Of a stretch of DNA of 64,000 bases, positions 26,110 through 34,965 are shown piece after piece; position 1 is the first letter of the stretch; each line of letters begins with the position of its first letter. This stretch comes from an uncultured Flavobacterium sp. (GTDB lineage: Bacteria; Bacteroidota; Bacteroidia; Flavobacteriales; Flavobacteriaceae): the NCBI RefSeq assembly GCF_951805225.1, contig NZ_OX638201.1, forward strand, positions 1,798,001-1,862,000. The letters are read 5' to 3'. Below the pieces are notes generated by a model, which saw nothing but the letters and a program-made list of their open reading frames with translations, searched no databases and was not told the DNA's origin. A program made the translations under genes and the position numbers.

Positions 26110-26970
26110 ATGCTTGAAAAGAAAACAATATTGATTGGATGTGATGATACTATGGTATTAACCAAAGTATTGCATATTTTGTCGACCATAATAGATTTTA
26201 CTATTTCGACCGTTTCCGTTTCAAGAGCTGCAGATTTAAATCGTACCGCAGAATCCTTAAATCCTGATCTGATTTTTTTATGTTTCAAAAAAAACCAGAC
26301 TATTATAAATGATCCGAATTTTAATTTCTGCAAAAATGATATTCCAATTCTCTGCTTGACAAAAAACGACGAATGTGAATCTTTATGCTGGTCAAAAAAC
26401 TGCATCGTTTTTACGTATTCTTATAACCATTTAAATAATGCCGAATATCTAATCTATAGAATCCGATCTATTTTTTTACTGAAAAAAGGAGAAACCCAAA
26501 ATACTATTCCAACATCGTTTGTCGAAGCAGCATTTCAAAAGAATAACTCCAATAAGTTAAGCCATTACGTAATGGAACTTGATCAAAAAGTTGAAGTTCT
26601 TTTAAAGGTAAAAGAACGCATTTCTTACCTCTATCCTAATGTTGACGATAGTACGAGAATTGAATTAATGTCGATTGTAAATTCTATAAAAACAGTCGCA
26701 AACGATAAAAAACTCTGGGATGATTTTAAAATTTATTTCGAACAATCAAATCCGAATTTTCTTTTGGCTCTAGCCAAAAAACATCCTTCATTAAGCTCCA
26801 AAGATTTAAAATATTGTTGCTATATCAAAATGAATATGAGCAATAATGACATCACAAATCTCCTTGGAATCAATCAGGAAAGCGTACGAACTCACAAATA
26901 CCGCCTGAAAAAGAAATTGACCCTTAAAAAAGAACAAGACATTATCTCGTACTTGAGAACTGTTTCTTAA
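26110..26970 (+). CDS. LuxR-type HTH regulator with degenerate receiver domain, candidate eCIS regulator
   Basis: Residues 5-125 look like a CheY-type receiver: the acidic pair is present (ILIGCDDTMVL, Asp12-Asp13), but the phospho-acceptor position is Cys58 (PDLIFLCF) rather than Asp, so phosphorylation is doubtful. A helical linker follows (MELDQKVEVLLKVKERISYL), then a C-terminal HTH (KDLKYCCYIKMNMSNNDI, GINQESVRTHKYRLKKKL) of the kind common in Bacteroidota regulators. It sits directly upstream of the eCIS structural genes. Its own upstream region carries an element also found before the tail-collar gene, so autoregulation and control of the injection system are plausible (inference). Confidence 0.7.
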   Translation: MLEKKTILIGCDDTMVLTKVLHILSTIIDFTISTVSVSRAADLNRTAESLNPDLIFLCFKKNQTIINDPNFNFCKNDIPILCLTKNDECESLCWSKNCIVFTYSYNHLNNAEYLIYRIRSIFLLKKGETQNTIPTSFVEAAFQKNNSNKLSHYVMELDQKVEVLLKVKERISYLYPNVDDSTRIELMSIVNSIKTVANDKKLWDDFKIYFEQSNPNFLLALAKKHPSLSSKDLKYCCYIKMNMSNNDITNLLGINQESVRTHKYRLKKKLTLKKEQDIISYLRTVS

Positions 26971-27011
26971 AAAATCACGCGAAAAACACGCAAAAAATTA
27001 CCTTCGAAAAT

Positions 27012-27186
27012 CTTTGTCAAAGTTTAAAACTTTGACAAAGATGAAACGCAAAATATTGCGAATATATCTCATACATTTCAACGGATTAAAATCCGTTGCT
27101 ACAAAATAATTCATTCCTCCGGAATTTTACGAAAGAGTTCCGGAGGAACGGCGTATATTGTAGAGATGGATTTTAATCCATCATAC
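27012..27186. repeat. Two intergenic repeats: CTTTGTCAAAGTTT palindrome and a ~108-bp element
   Basis: 27012-27040 is a palindrome (ctttgtcaaagttt...aaactttgacaaag) that recurs at 34360-34390 and 45574-45606. 27079-27186 contains caacggattaaaatccgttg and a mirrored end (gatggattttaatccatc); it reappears in inverted orientation at 45768-45873. Both lie in the 488-bp gap before the eCIS operon. Confidence 0.8.
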
Positions 27187-27246
27187 ATAATCATACGCGA
27201 TCATAATCATAAAAATGTGGAAATCCGTAAAATCGAAGAAATTTAT

Positions 27247-27316
27247 TGTCTACGTCACAAATAGACAAAACATTTTTTGTCTACAAAAAACGTTTTCTGT
27301 CTACATTTTGTCTACA
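27247..27316 (+). promoter_or_regulatory. Repeated TGTCTACA boxes upstream of the eCIS structural operon
   Basis: TGTCTACA occurs at 27278-27285, 27298-27305 and 27309-27316, with a 7/8 copy (TGTCTACG) at 27247-27254 and an inverted TAGACA at 27262-27267. The starts are 31, 20 and 11 nt apart, close to three, two and one helical turns. The first two perfect boxes flank AAAAAACGTTTTCT, which resembles the 14-nt core of the element at 25981 and 59614. The region ends ~140 nt before the first eCIS gene. Cooperative binding by a regulator is the natural reading. Confidence 0.6.
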
Positions 27317-27458
27317 AAAGCGTAAAATATCTTTTGATTATGTACACGAAAAGTATATTAATAATTTTATGTACAAATCTAATTCTCAACTACTTTTACA
27401 ATAGTTATAGGTAATTTATTTGCCTATATTCCCCAAATCAATTAAAGAATTAGACAAG

Positions 27459-28028
27459 ATGATCAATCAATCACTTCAATTTACGAAAAATTTGCTCGGA
27501 CAGTTTTTAAAAAACCGATTTGGTTTGGATGAAGACAAAACAGTCCTGAATTATCTTATTGAACCAAGCGGTACTTTGCCAAAAGTGAATCAGAATAAAG
27601 TCGTTTTATCTTTAATTAATATCGAAAAAGAAACCAACCAGCCTTTTTACATTAGAAATAAAAAATTAGAAGACGGAAGTTTTTCTAATTTCAATCCAAC
27701 AGAAAAATACAACATCGACTTATTAATTAGCAGCAACTTCGACGATTATACAGAATCTCTAAAATTTCTGGATGCCGTTATCGTCTTTTTTCAGATAAAC
27801 AATTATCTCGATGCTTCGTCCTCTTCTTCTATTCCTGATGGTTTGAGCAGATTAGAATTCGAATATGAAAAAATCTCTTACCACCAAATGCACAGTTTGT
27901 GGACGGCGATGGCAGCAAAATATCAGCCTTCGATAATTTACAAAATGAAGCTGATAAAAGTTCAGGGTCACGAAATTATGGAAATTATACCGTCTGTAAA
28001 AAGCACCAGCAATACTATTGGAAAATGA
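27459..28028 (+). CDS. DUF4255 protein, eCIS tail terminator/cap (Afp16/Pvc16-like)
   Basis: This 189-residue protein has DUF4255 features: an N-terminal helix (MINQSLQFTKNLLGQFLKNRF), a central NKVVLSLINIEKETNQP strand region and a C-terminal RLEFEYEKISYHQMHSLWTAMAAKYQPSIIYKMKL segment typical of Pvc16-like proteins (quoted here in overlapping parts of the same stretch: RLEFEYEKISYH, MHSLWTAMAAKYQP). In Afp/PVC the homologue caps the tail distally and stops sheath and tube growth. The ATG at 27459 begins at the conserved helix; a TTG at 27420 is upstream and less likely. Its stop overlaps the next start (ATGA). Being first, not last, in the operon differs from Afp/PVC order. Confidence 0.78.
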   Translation: MINQSLQFTKNLLGQFLKNRFGLDEDKTVLNYLIEPSGTLPKVNQNKVVLSLINIEKETNQPFYIRNKKLEDGSFSNFNPTEKYNIDLLISSNFDDYTESLKFLDAVIVFFQINNYLDASSSSSIPDGLSRLEFEYEKISYHQMHSLWTAMAAKYQPSIIYKMKLIKVQGHEIMEIIPSVKSTSNTIGK

Positions 28029-28858
28029 TACAGAATAATTACATAAAGATCTTTGGCACTGCAGCTTATCATACTTTTTTTGATAATGGCAAATGCAATT
28101 GTCTTCATTTTATTCCGAATCATAAAACTGATCAGACATTAAAGAAATTCGGATTTAGAATGAATCACGTTTCAAACGGATTCGATTTATATTCTAATAC
28201 AAAATCTTCGTTATCAGACTTATTAGATTATATTTCTAAAACTACGCAGCAAGATTATTTCGAATTTGATATCAAATGCAGTAATCCCAATTTCATTCTT
28301 TTTACGACATTACCCATTAACTGGATTGGCGCCATTAATTACTCCAGTCAGGATCCTAAAAACATCAACAATAATGGTAAAATAACGCTCAACCAAAGCT
28401 TAGAAAACAAACCTATATCGACGCATTTTGGTCATTTAAAAATTTATTTCGAAGATATTTTAAAAGAGCAAAACACAAATGATACTGTACTTTTCGAAAT
28501 AAATTTTACTGCAAGAGCAACACAATGGCAATATTATTTTATAAATAAAAATGCTGTTCAGCTCAACAATCCTTCGATTACCGAAAAAGAAAACATACAA
28601 TTTGATGGTCCGAAAACCGTAACAATTCCAACCGGAGAATCGGCATTATTGTTTACTTCGAATAAAACCTATATCACACTGAGCGAAAAACCTAAATATA
28701 AATTTGACTTGATAAGTAGTTCAACTTCAACAAATCAAAGTAATACAAAACCCAAAGTAATTATAAAAGGGCTTCCTGTTCCTGACGTTTCCCGAATAGG
28801 ATTAATCGAAAATAACGACCAAAATCAGGTCGCATCACCAATGTATATCTATCTATAA
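28025..28858 (+). CDS. eCIS-associated protein of unknown function
   Basis: I do not recognise this 277-residue protein. It overlaps the DUF4255 gene by four bases (ATGA) and precedes the sheath gene by 36 bp, so it is part of the same operon. It has no signal peptide or membrane segment, and looks beta-rich with a low-complexity Ser/Thr/Asn stretch near the C-terminus (SSSTSTNQSNTKPK). Position next to the terminator gene and size suggest a second cap or cap-adaptor component, as AlgoCIS also has two such proteins, but this is inference from context only. Confidence 0.55.
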   Translation: MIQNNYIKIFGTAAYHTFFDNGKCNCLHFIPNHKTDQTLKKFGFRMNHVSNGFDLYSNTKSSLSDLLDYISKTTQQDYFEFDIKCSNPNFILFTTLPINWIGAINYSSQDPKNINNNGKITLNQSLENKPISTHFGHLKIYFEDILKEQNTNDTVLFEINFTARATQWQYYFINKNAVQLNNPSITEKENIQFDGPKTVTIPTGESALLFTSNKTYITLSEKPKYKFDLISSSTSTNQSNTKPKVIIKGLPVPDVSRIGLIENNDQNQVASPMYIYL

Positions 28859-28894
28859 AAAACTATTAAAAATGAACATTAAAAACTAAAATCA

Positions 28895-30472
28895 ATGAAT
28901 TTATCTACCATCCAAACTCCTGGTGTTTACATTCAAGAATTAAATGCTTTTCCCAATTCAGTTGTTGCAGTTGCTACAGCCGTACCAGCATTTATAGGGT
29001 ACACACCTCAGGCCTCTTACGAAGGAAAATCGTATACGAATGTGCCGGTAAAAATCACATCATTTGCTGATTTTCAGGCTTTTTTCTGTTTACCGGATCC
29101 ACCTGCACCTGCAAGTCCGGCGAAGCAATACAGCCCTGAATATTATCTGGTAGCCGAAAAAAGTCAACCTTTAAGGGGAGATTACATGCAAATCGGTACA
29201 ACGTTTTATTCAATTGTTCCGGATCCTAACACGGTTTATTATTTGTACAATAGCATAAGGCTTTTTTACGAAAATGGCGGTGGAGATGCTTATATTGTTT
29301 CTGTAGGTTCTTACGGACCTGCGTCTGGAAAAGCAGGAACTCCGGGAATTCCTGTTGTAAACCCAAATGTGCAATTGACTGACTTGACAGGCGGTCTTGC
29401 GCTATTGAAAAATGAGCAGGAACCAACAATGTACATTTGCCCTGAAGCAACTTTGTTAAGCGTAGAAAACAATGGTACACTAATGCAGGCAATGCTTCTT
29501 CAGTCGACACAAATGCAAACGGCAATGTGCTTGTTTGACATTATTGGCGGCGACGATCCGGACCCAATCTTGTACACGCAGGATATTGCAAATTTCAGAA
29601 TGAACACGGGTTCAAACGGGTTAAACTACGGAATGGCGTATTATCCTTTTGTGGGAACTACAATAATGCAAAATTCTGATATTGATTACACTAATTTATT
29701 TGGTGGAGATTTAAAACAACTAGAACCAATAATTAATCCTCCAAGTGCTCCTAATCCAGCCGTTGCAACAATTATTGCCAACATGCAAAGTCCTACAAGT
29801 ACTTTGACGGTAACGCAAAACAATAATGCACTTTTGATTGCGAGTCAAACGTATTCTTTGATGATTAAGCACATCTTGTCTGATGCTAATATTCTTCCTC
29901 CAAGTGGTGCTATGGCAGGAGTTATTACTACTGTAGACAACGCAATTGGTCCGTGGGAAGCTCCTGCAAATACTTCTATTGTTGGAGTATCTTCTTTACC
30001 AATTTCTATTTCTGAGAGTCAACAAGGCAACTTAAACGTTGATGCTGTTTCGGGTAAATCGATCAATGCCATCAGAACTTTTAACGGTTTAGGAATTTTA
30101 ATCTGGGGATCGAGAACACTGGACGGAAACAGTCAGGACTGGAAATATATTCCGGTACGCAGAACGATGATTTTCTTAGAGCAATCTTGCAAACTGGCGG
30201 CTCAGGCTTATGTATTTCAACCTAATGACAAAAATACCTGGGAAGCTGTTATTTCAATGATTAGTAGTTTCCTTAATTCTATCTGGAAACAAGGCGGTTT
30301 ACAAGGCGCGAGTGCTTCTGATGCATTTTCAGTTGCTTGCGGATTGGGTTCTACAATGACTGCAGATGATCTTTTAAATGGTTTTATGAATGTAACTGTA
30401 AAAGTTGCAGTTGTTCATCCTGCTGAATTTATCGTTCTGACATTTCAACAGCAAATGGCAACTTCTAGTTAA
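28895..30472 (+). CDS. eCIS contractile tail sheath protein
   Basis: The sequence opens with the sheath signature TPGVYIQELNAFPNSVV and AVPAFIGYTP, followed by the subtilisin-like sheath domain (YLYNSIRLFYENGGGDAYIVSVG). The C-terminal sheath fold is clear: GILIWGSRTLDGNSQDWKYI, VRRTMIFLEQSCKLAAQAYV, VFQPNDKNTWEAV and MNVTVKVAVVHPAEFIVL. Length (525 residues) fits a single-sheath eCIS of the Bacteroidota type. The sheath surrounds the tube and drives it on contraction. Only one sheath gene is present, unlike Afp/PVC, which encode several. Confidence 0.95.
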   Translation: MNLSTIQTPGVYIQELNAFPNSVVAVATAVPAFIGYTPQASYEGKSYTNVPVKITSFADFQAFFCLPDPPAPASPAKQYSPEYYLVAEKSQPLRGDYMQIGTTFYSIVPDPNTVYYLYNSIRLFYENGGGDAYIVSVGSYGPASGKAGTPGIPVVNPNVQLTDLTGGLALLKNEQEPTMYICPEATLLSVENNGTLMQAMLLQSTQMQTAMCLFDIIGGDDPDPILYTQDIANFRMNTGSNGLNYGMAYYPFVGTTIMQNSDIDYTNLFGGDLKQLEPIINPPSAPNPAVATIIANMQSPTSTLTVTQNNNALLIASQTYSLMIKHILSDANILPPSGAMAGVITTVDNAIGPWEAPANTSIVGVSSLPISISESQQGNLNVDAVSGKSINAIRTFNGLGILIWGSRTLDGNSQDWKYIPVRRTMIFLEQSCKLAAQAYVFQPNDKNTWEAVISMISSFLNSIWKQGGLQGASASDAFSVACGLGSTMTADDLLNGFMNVTVKVAVVHPAEFIVLTFQQQMATSS

Positions 30473-30522
30473 TCAAACAAAAACTCAATTAAGTAAATTT
30501 TTTAATTTAAAAATAAAATAAT

Positions 30523-30993
30523 ATGGCAACAGATGACGGAAGCGTACAAGGCGCAACATGGCCCATGCCAAAGTTTAGATTCGAAGTAGATCTTGGAACT
30601 GAATTAACAAAAGTAGCTTTTCAGGAAGTTACAGGAATGGATGTCGAAAATCAAATTATAGAATATCGCAAAAGTAATAGTCCACTATTTTCTGTAGAGA
30701 AAATGCCGGGAATTACTAAATACGGAAACGTAACAATGAAGCGAGGAATCTTTGTAAATGACAATTCTTTCTGGGATTGGCATCAACAAGTCGTAATGAA
30801 TACGATTAAAAGAAGAACAGTTCTGATAAAATTATTAGACGAAAAAGGCGGTGTAACCATGCAATGGACTCTAAATAATGCGTGGCCAACAAAAATTACC
30901 AGTACAGATTTAAAATCTGATGGAAACGAAGTTGCAGTAGACACGATAGAAATTGCGCACGAACAACTGATCATAAAAAATGGCGGTAAGTAA
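30523..30993 (+). CDS. eCIS inner tube protein 1 (gp19-like)
   Basis: This 156-residue protein is a phage-tail-tube (T4 gp19-type) family member: WPMPKFRFEVDLG, VAFQEVTGMDVENQIIEYR, GNVTMKRGIFVNDNSFWDWH and MQWTLNNAWPTKI are the family landmarks. It polymerises into the inner tube that carries cargo. It follows the sheath by 50 bp and overlaps the second tube gene by 14 bp. It is probably the main tube subunit because the second paralogue looks like the baseplate-proximal form. Confidence 0.92.
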   Translation: MATDDGSVQGATWPMPKFRFEVDLGTELTKVAFQEVTGMDVENQIIEYRKSNSPLFSVEKMPGITKYGNVTMKRGIFVNDNSFWDWHQQVVMNTIKRRTVLIKLLDEKGGVTMQWTLNNAWPTKITSTDLKSDGNEVAVDTIEIAHEQLIIKNGGK

Positions 30994-31450
30994 CGATTAT
31001 CCCGTTAGCTTTTATTTTACACTCTCATTTGCGGGTGTAGATGCGGCTTTCAAAGAGGTATCCGGAATATCTAAAGAATTAAGCGTTGAAGAAATTGTTT
31101 GTGGAGGCGAAAATAGATTTAAATATCGCCTCCCAACTATTTCTAACGGTCAAAACTTAGTACTTAAAAGAGCCATGGTGCCTGCAGGATCTCAGTTGGT
31201 AAATTGGTGTGCCAACTGCATCGATCAGGGATTATCAAACCCAATCAAGCCTAAAAATGTAATCTTAAAATTGCTCAATGCTTCTGGCGTTGTATGCATG
31301 CAATGGACTTTTAATAATGCCTATCCGGTAAAATATGCCGTTTCTGACCTAAACTCTCAGGAAAGCAATATTGCTATTGAATCTATTGAACTTGCCTACA
31401 CCTATTTTAACATTTCTAAGGATACAACATTTGATAAACTTTTTACCTAA
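30980..31450 (+). CDS. eCIS tube-initiator/second tube protein (gp19-like paralogue)
   Basis: It is a second gp19-type protein of the same length as its neighbour (FTLSFAGVDAAFKEVSGISKE, LVLKRAMVPAGSQLVNWC, MQWTFNNAYPVKY). It differs from the first paralogue by several cysteines (Cys in EIVCGG, WCANC and VCMQW). In Afp/PVC a distinct tube paralogue forms the first ring on the baseplate; that role is likely here. The start ATG at 30980 lies inside the preceding gene, indicating coupled translation. Confidence 0.88.
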   Translation: MAVSNDYPVSFYFTLSFAGVDAAFKEVSGISKELSVEEIVCGGENRFKYRLPTISNGQNLVLKRAMVPAGSQLVNWCANCIDQGLSNPIKPKNVILKLLNASGVVCMQWTFNNAYPVKYAVSDLNSQESNIAIESIELAYTYFNISKDTTFDKLFT

Positions 31451-31456
31451 ACAATT

Positions 31457-31627
31457 ATGCCAATCGAAATAAGAGAACTCATTATCAAAACAGAAATTGT
31501 AACTACAAATGGCAAAAATTCGGCTGTAGCCAAAGAAAGAGAACTATCAATTTTGAGAAAACAATTACTCGAAGAATGCAAAAGATTAATTGCCGAGAAA
31601 AATCAGGAAAACAGCTATAAACGTTAA
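31457..31627 (+). CDS. Small DUF5908-type eCIS protein
   Basis: A 56-residue frame starts six bases after the second tube gene: MPIEIRELIIKTEIV..., ending in a charged helix (AKERELSILRKQLLEECKR). Short proteins of the DUF5908 type with this MPIEIRELxIK opening occur in Bacteroidota eCIS loci between tube and LysM genes. The exact role is unknown. The position, tight spacing and recognisable N-terminus support a real gene. Confidence 0.75.
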   Translation: MPIEIRELIIKTEIVTTNGKNSAVAKERELSILRKQLLEECKRLIAEKNQENSYKR

Positions 31628-31721
31628 AGCCACAGATTAAAGGATTAAAAAGATTAAAAAAAATCTGCTCAATCTACAAAATCTGCGAGAGAACTTTTAT
31701 CAAGAAAAAAATCAGTTTTTA

Positions 31722-31759
31722 TCCGCGTTTTCGCGATAGCGAATCCGTATAATCCGCGT
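31722..31759. repeat. Intergenic repeat fragment (CCGCGTTTTCGC... type)
   Basis: This segment (ccgcgttttcgcgatagcg followed by aatccgtataatccgcg) is related, in inverse orientation, to 45640-45690 (acgcggattcgctttgcgaaaacgcgg). It occupies the 199-bp gap that divides the DUF5908 and LysM genes. Confidence 0.6.
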
Positions 31760-31826
31760 GATTATAACTTCAAAAAGTATAATTTATATGCTCAAAAAAC
31801 TCTTTTAGAATTAAAATAACAAACCA

Positions 31827-32501
31827 ATGGCAAGTTTAGCATTAATGAAAATAACGGGATATACAGACGAGGAATTTCAGAATAAATTCTCCGGAAATCC
31901 CTATTCTTTCATGATAAATCCCGATAATATCAAAATACAAAAAAGCATAGAATACAACGAGCAGCAAGCTCCGGCAACAAGCTCAGCATCGCAAAAGTAC
32001 AAAAGTACGCCAAGCGACAAGTTAAGTTTTGAAATGGTAATAGATTGTACCGGTATCGTCGATGCAAAACGTATCGATATGTCCAAAGAAATGAAAGCTT
32101 TAGAAACGATTATTTATACGTATAACGGTAAAATTCATCGTCCTAATTTTGTAAAAATACAATGGGGTCAAAACATCACATTCAACGGAGTTCTCGATTC
32201 TATCGACACCTCTTATACCCTGTTTAAACCAGACGGAAGTCCACTGAGAGCCAAATTATCTTTGTCTTTTAGCCGCTATATTTCTCCAAAAACGGTAACC
32301 AGAACTGATGCTCCGGAATCTCCGGATCTTACTCATATCGTAACCGTTTCTGAGGGAATGTCTTTGCCGCAATTGTGTCAGAAAGTATGGAATGATGATT
32401 CCTACTACATACAAGTTGCGCAATTTAATAAACTGAACAAATTCAGAAACCTGAATGGTATCGACAAACTAATTTTTCCACCTATAAATCCTTCTAATTA
32501 A
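31827..32501 (+). CDS. LysM-containing baseplate hub adaptor (Afp7/gp53-like)
   Basis: This 224-residue protein opens with the CIS/LysM-protein N-terminal region (YSFMINPDNIKIQKSIEY, SFEMVIDCTGIVD, FVKIQWGQNITFNGVLDS) and ends in a LysM domain (HIVTVSEGMSLPQLCQKVWN, IQVAQFNKLNKFRNL, KLIFPP). In Afp/PVC the homologue connects spike/hub to the sheath-baseplate junction. Its stop codon overlaps the next ATG by one base, coupling it to the spike gene. The LysM fold here is structural and need not bind peptidoglycan. Confidence 0.9.
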   Translation: MASLALMKITGYTDEEFQNKFSGNPYSFMINPDNIKIQKSIEYNEQQAPATSSASQKYKSTPSDKLSFEMVIDCTGIVDAKRIDMSKEMKALETIIYTYNGKIHRPNFVKIQWGQNITFNGVLDSIDTSYTLFKPDGSPLRAKLSLSFSRYISPKTVTRTDAPESPDLTHIVTVSEGMSLPQLCQKVWNDDSYYIQVAQFNKLNKFRNLNGIDKLIFPPINPSN

Positions 32502-34300
32502 TGGGCGCTTCAACCGAAATAAAAAGTGGCGGAATTGCAACATTCGTAGTCAAAGTAAATGGTACGGCAATAGCCGATGAACTAAGTGTGCTTTCTGTTC
32601 ATATCGAAAAAAAAGTAAACCGAATTGCTTCTGCAAAAGTTACAATTCTGGACGGAGAAGCCAATACTGGTGAGTTTCCTGCAAGTTCATCATCAGTTTT
32701 TGTGCCTGGCGCTGAAATTAGCATAGAAGCTGGTTATGACAACAATAATGTCGTTGTTTTTTCCGGTTTAATTATGAGTCAAACCATTCGAATTGATAAT
32801 TTGGTAGGATCAGCATTAGAAATTGAATGTCGTGACAAAGCCATAAAAATGATCGTAGGTCGAAAAAGCCTTACGTATTCCAAACAAAAAGACAGCGCAA
32901 TTATATCTTCCATAATAGGAAACTATTCAGGAATAACACCAGATATTACTGCAACAACCACAACCTGGCCGGAACAAGTACAATTTTATGTTACAGATTG
33001 GGATTATATTTTGGCTTTAGCCGAAGCAAATGGATTGATCGTAACCACTTTAAACGGAAAAATTTCTGTATTTCCTCCAGACAAAAACTCATCATCAGTA
33101 CTTACTGTAACTTATGGAGATAGTTTATTAGAGTTTAATGCCAAATTAAATGCCGTTACACAATTAGGAAGCGCAACCGCAAACAGTTGGGATTTTAAAA
33201 CTCAGGCAGTAGTAAATGGTACTGCTTCGGCAAATGTTGCAGGATCCGGAAATTTAACAACAAAAAAATTATCCGAAGTTATTGGGCTTGAAACCTATCA
33301 ATTGCAAACTTCGGCACCTCTGGAATCTGCCGATTTAACCAATTGGTCAAAAGCACAAATCATTAAAAGTGAATATTCTAAAATAATGGGTGAAGCCAAA
33401 TTTCAAGGCACTAATTTAGTCGATCCCGGAAAATATATGACCTTCGACGGTATTGGAGATCGCTTTAATGGAGATTACTTAATTGGTGGCGTTGTCCATG
33501 ATTTATCGCAAGGAAACTGGATTACAGAAGTTACACTTGGATTATCGCCGTTTTGGTTTACCGAAGAACCAGATGTTATGGCACCGCCCGCTTCAGGACT
33601 TGTTCCCGGAGCAAAAGGTCTCTTCAATGCAACCGTAAAAAAGATGTACGAAGATCCCGATTCTCAATATAGAATTTTAGTTGATGTTCCGTTATTAGAT
33701 CCAAATGGCGAAGGAATCTGGGCACGAATGACCAATTTTTATTCGACAAGCGGAGCCGGAGCTTTTTTCATGCCCGAAGTTGGAGACGAAGTTATTCTGG
33801 GTTTCATAAACGAAGATCCGCGTTATCCAATAATCCTGGGAAGTCTTTATAGCAGTACAACCATAAAACCCTTTGCAGGTTTAGATCCAAATCAAAAAAA
33901 TACAACAAAAGCTATCGTTTCCAAATCAGGAATTTCAGTGCAATTTGACGACGAAAAGAAAATATGGACCGTAGCAACGCCCAATAAAAACACCATCATA
34001 ATCAGTGATGAAGACAAGAAAATCACGATTAAGGATGAAAATGAAAATAGCATCGTAATGTCAAGCAGCGGTATTGATTTGTCAAGCCAAAAAAACATCA
34101 ATATCTCAGCAAATCAAAATGTTACCATAAAAGGAAATCAAGGCGTTAGCATACAATCAAGTGCCGGAGACGTCGCCATAAAAGGCCTGAACATCAAAGA
34201 AAATGCAGACATGCAATACAGCGCTCAAGGCGGACAAATGGCACAAGTTTCCGGAGGAATGCAGTTGACGTTGAAAGGCGCAATGGTAATGATTAATTGA
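32501..34300 (+). CDS. VgrG-like central spike/hub protein (Afp8/Pvc8-like)
   Basis: This 599-residue protein combines a gp27-like hub (about residues 10-360; GAEISIEAGYDNNNVVVFSG, IECRDKAIKMIVGRKS), a gp5-type OB domain (about 370-455; VLDPNGEGIWAR-like segment, PEVGDEVILGFINEDPRYPI, ILGSLYSS), and a C-terminal repetitive beta-helix spike (about 470-595; NTIIISDEDKKITIKDEN, NINISANQNVTIKGNQGVSI). It forms the tip complex with the PAAR protein. Although VgrG-like, the surrounding sheath/LysM/gp25 order is that of an eCIS, not a type VI system. Confidence 0.92.
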   Translation: MGASTEIKSGGIATFVVKVNGTAIADELSVLSVHIEKKVNRIASAKVTILDGEANTGEFPASSSSVFVPGAEISIEAGYDNNNVVVFSGLIMSQTIRIDNLVGSALEIECRDKAIKMIVGRKSLTYSKQKDSAIISSIIGNYSGITPDITATTTTWPEQVQFYVTDWDYILALAEANGLIVTTLNGKISVFPPDKNSSSVLTVTYGDSLLEFNAKLNAVTQLGSATANSWDFKTQAVVNGTASANVAGSGNLTTKKLSEVIGLETYQLQTSAPLESADLTNWSKAQIIKSEYSKIMGEAKFQGTNLVDPGKYMTFDGIGDRFNGDYLIGGVVHDLSQGNWITEVTLGLSPFWFTEEPDVMAPPASGLVPGAKGLFNATVKKMYEDPDSQYRILVDVPLLDPNGEGIWARMTNFYSTSGAGAFFMPEVGDEVILGFINEDPRYPIILGSLYSSTTIKPFAGLDPNQKNTTKAIVSKSGISVQFDDEKKIWTVATPNKNTIIISDEDKKITIKDENENSIVMSSSGIDLSSQKNINISANQNVTIKGNQGVSIQSSAGDVAIKGLNIKENADMQYSAQGGQMAQVSGGMQLTLKGAMVMIN

Positions 34301-34359
34301 TTGTTAATTGTTGATTATTAATTGTTAATGCTTGGTTTGTGATGATTGATTGCGATTAA

Positions 34360-34555
34360 GCTTTGTCAAAGTTTTGAACTTTGACAAAGCTGTTGAAATA
34401 GATTGTAGACAATAGTCTATAAACAATAATCTATACGGTATTAATCGCATTTTGTGTCATCCTGAGCGAAGTCGAAGGCACAAGTAGCTCGACAAAGATT
34501 GGCGATTATAGCAACGGAGTTTCTTGCGGAGATCCCTCGTCCCTCGGGATGACAA
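34360..34555. repeat. Repeat cluster in the spike-PAAR gap
   Basis: The 365-bp gap 34301-34665 holds no gene. It contains the palindrome gctttgtcaaagtttt/gaactttgacaaagc (34360-34390) and a diverged member of the GTCATTTC family (34455-34555; gtcatcctgagcgaagtcg ... ccctcgggatgac). Short near-repeats of 'aattgttaat' flank both sides. Confidence 0.7.
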
Positions 34556-34665
34556 GATTGAGAGAATTATTTTGACATAACAACAAACGATTAAACAACA
34601 AAACAATTAACCGATTAAACCAAAAAACCAACAATTAATAATTAACAACTAACAATTAAAAAATT

Positions 34666-34965
34666 ATGCCTCCAGCAGCAAGACTTACAGACTTTCACGA
34701 ATGCCCGATGATTACACCGGGATTGCCACCAATACCACATGTTGGCGGGCCAATTGTTGGTCCGGGTGCGCCAACTGTTTTGATCGTAGGATTACCGGCA
34801 GCCAGAGTTGGCGATATGTTGGTTTGTGTGGGACCGCCGGATTCTATTATAAAAGGATCATCAACGGTTATGATATGCGGTATGCCAGCCGCGAGAATTG
34901 GAGATTCAACCGCTCATGGAGGATCAATTGTCCTTGGAGCATTTAATGTTATGATAGGTGGATAA
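34666..34965 (+). CDS. PAAR-domain spike tip protein (Afp10-like)
   Basis: This 99-residue protein is a single PAAR domain without fused effector: PAARLTDFHECPM, two near-repeats of GxPAARxGD (VGLPAARVGDMLVC, CGMPAARIGDSTAHGG) and a closing GAFNVMIGG. PAAR proteins sharpen the spike and bind a metal through His/Cys residues (His11, His25 and later His are visible candidates). Its stop overlaps the GTG start of the gp25 gene. Confidence 0.93.
   Translation: MPPAARLTDFHECPMITPGLPPIPHVGGPIVGPGAPTVLIVGLPAARVGDMLVCVGPPDSIIKGSSTVMICGMPAARIGDSTAHGGSIVLGAFNVMIGG

Noticed and set aside
27247..27316. CRISPR-like direct repeats
   Set aside because: The unit is only 8 bp with irregular spacers of a few to ~23 nt and no cas genes; it fits operator boxes better.
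32501..34965. VgrG-like spike and PAAR suggesting a type VI secretion system
   Set aside because: The surrounding single sheath with gp19 tubes, LysM adaptor, gp25, two large baseplate proteins, tape measure and AAA+ ATPase is the eCIS set; no TssJ/L/M-like membrane complex is present.
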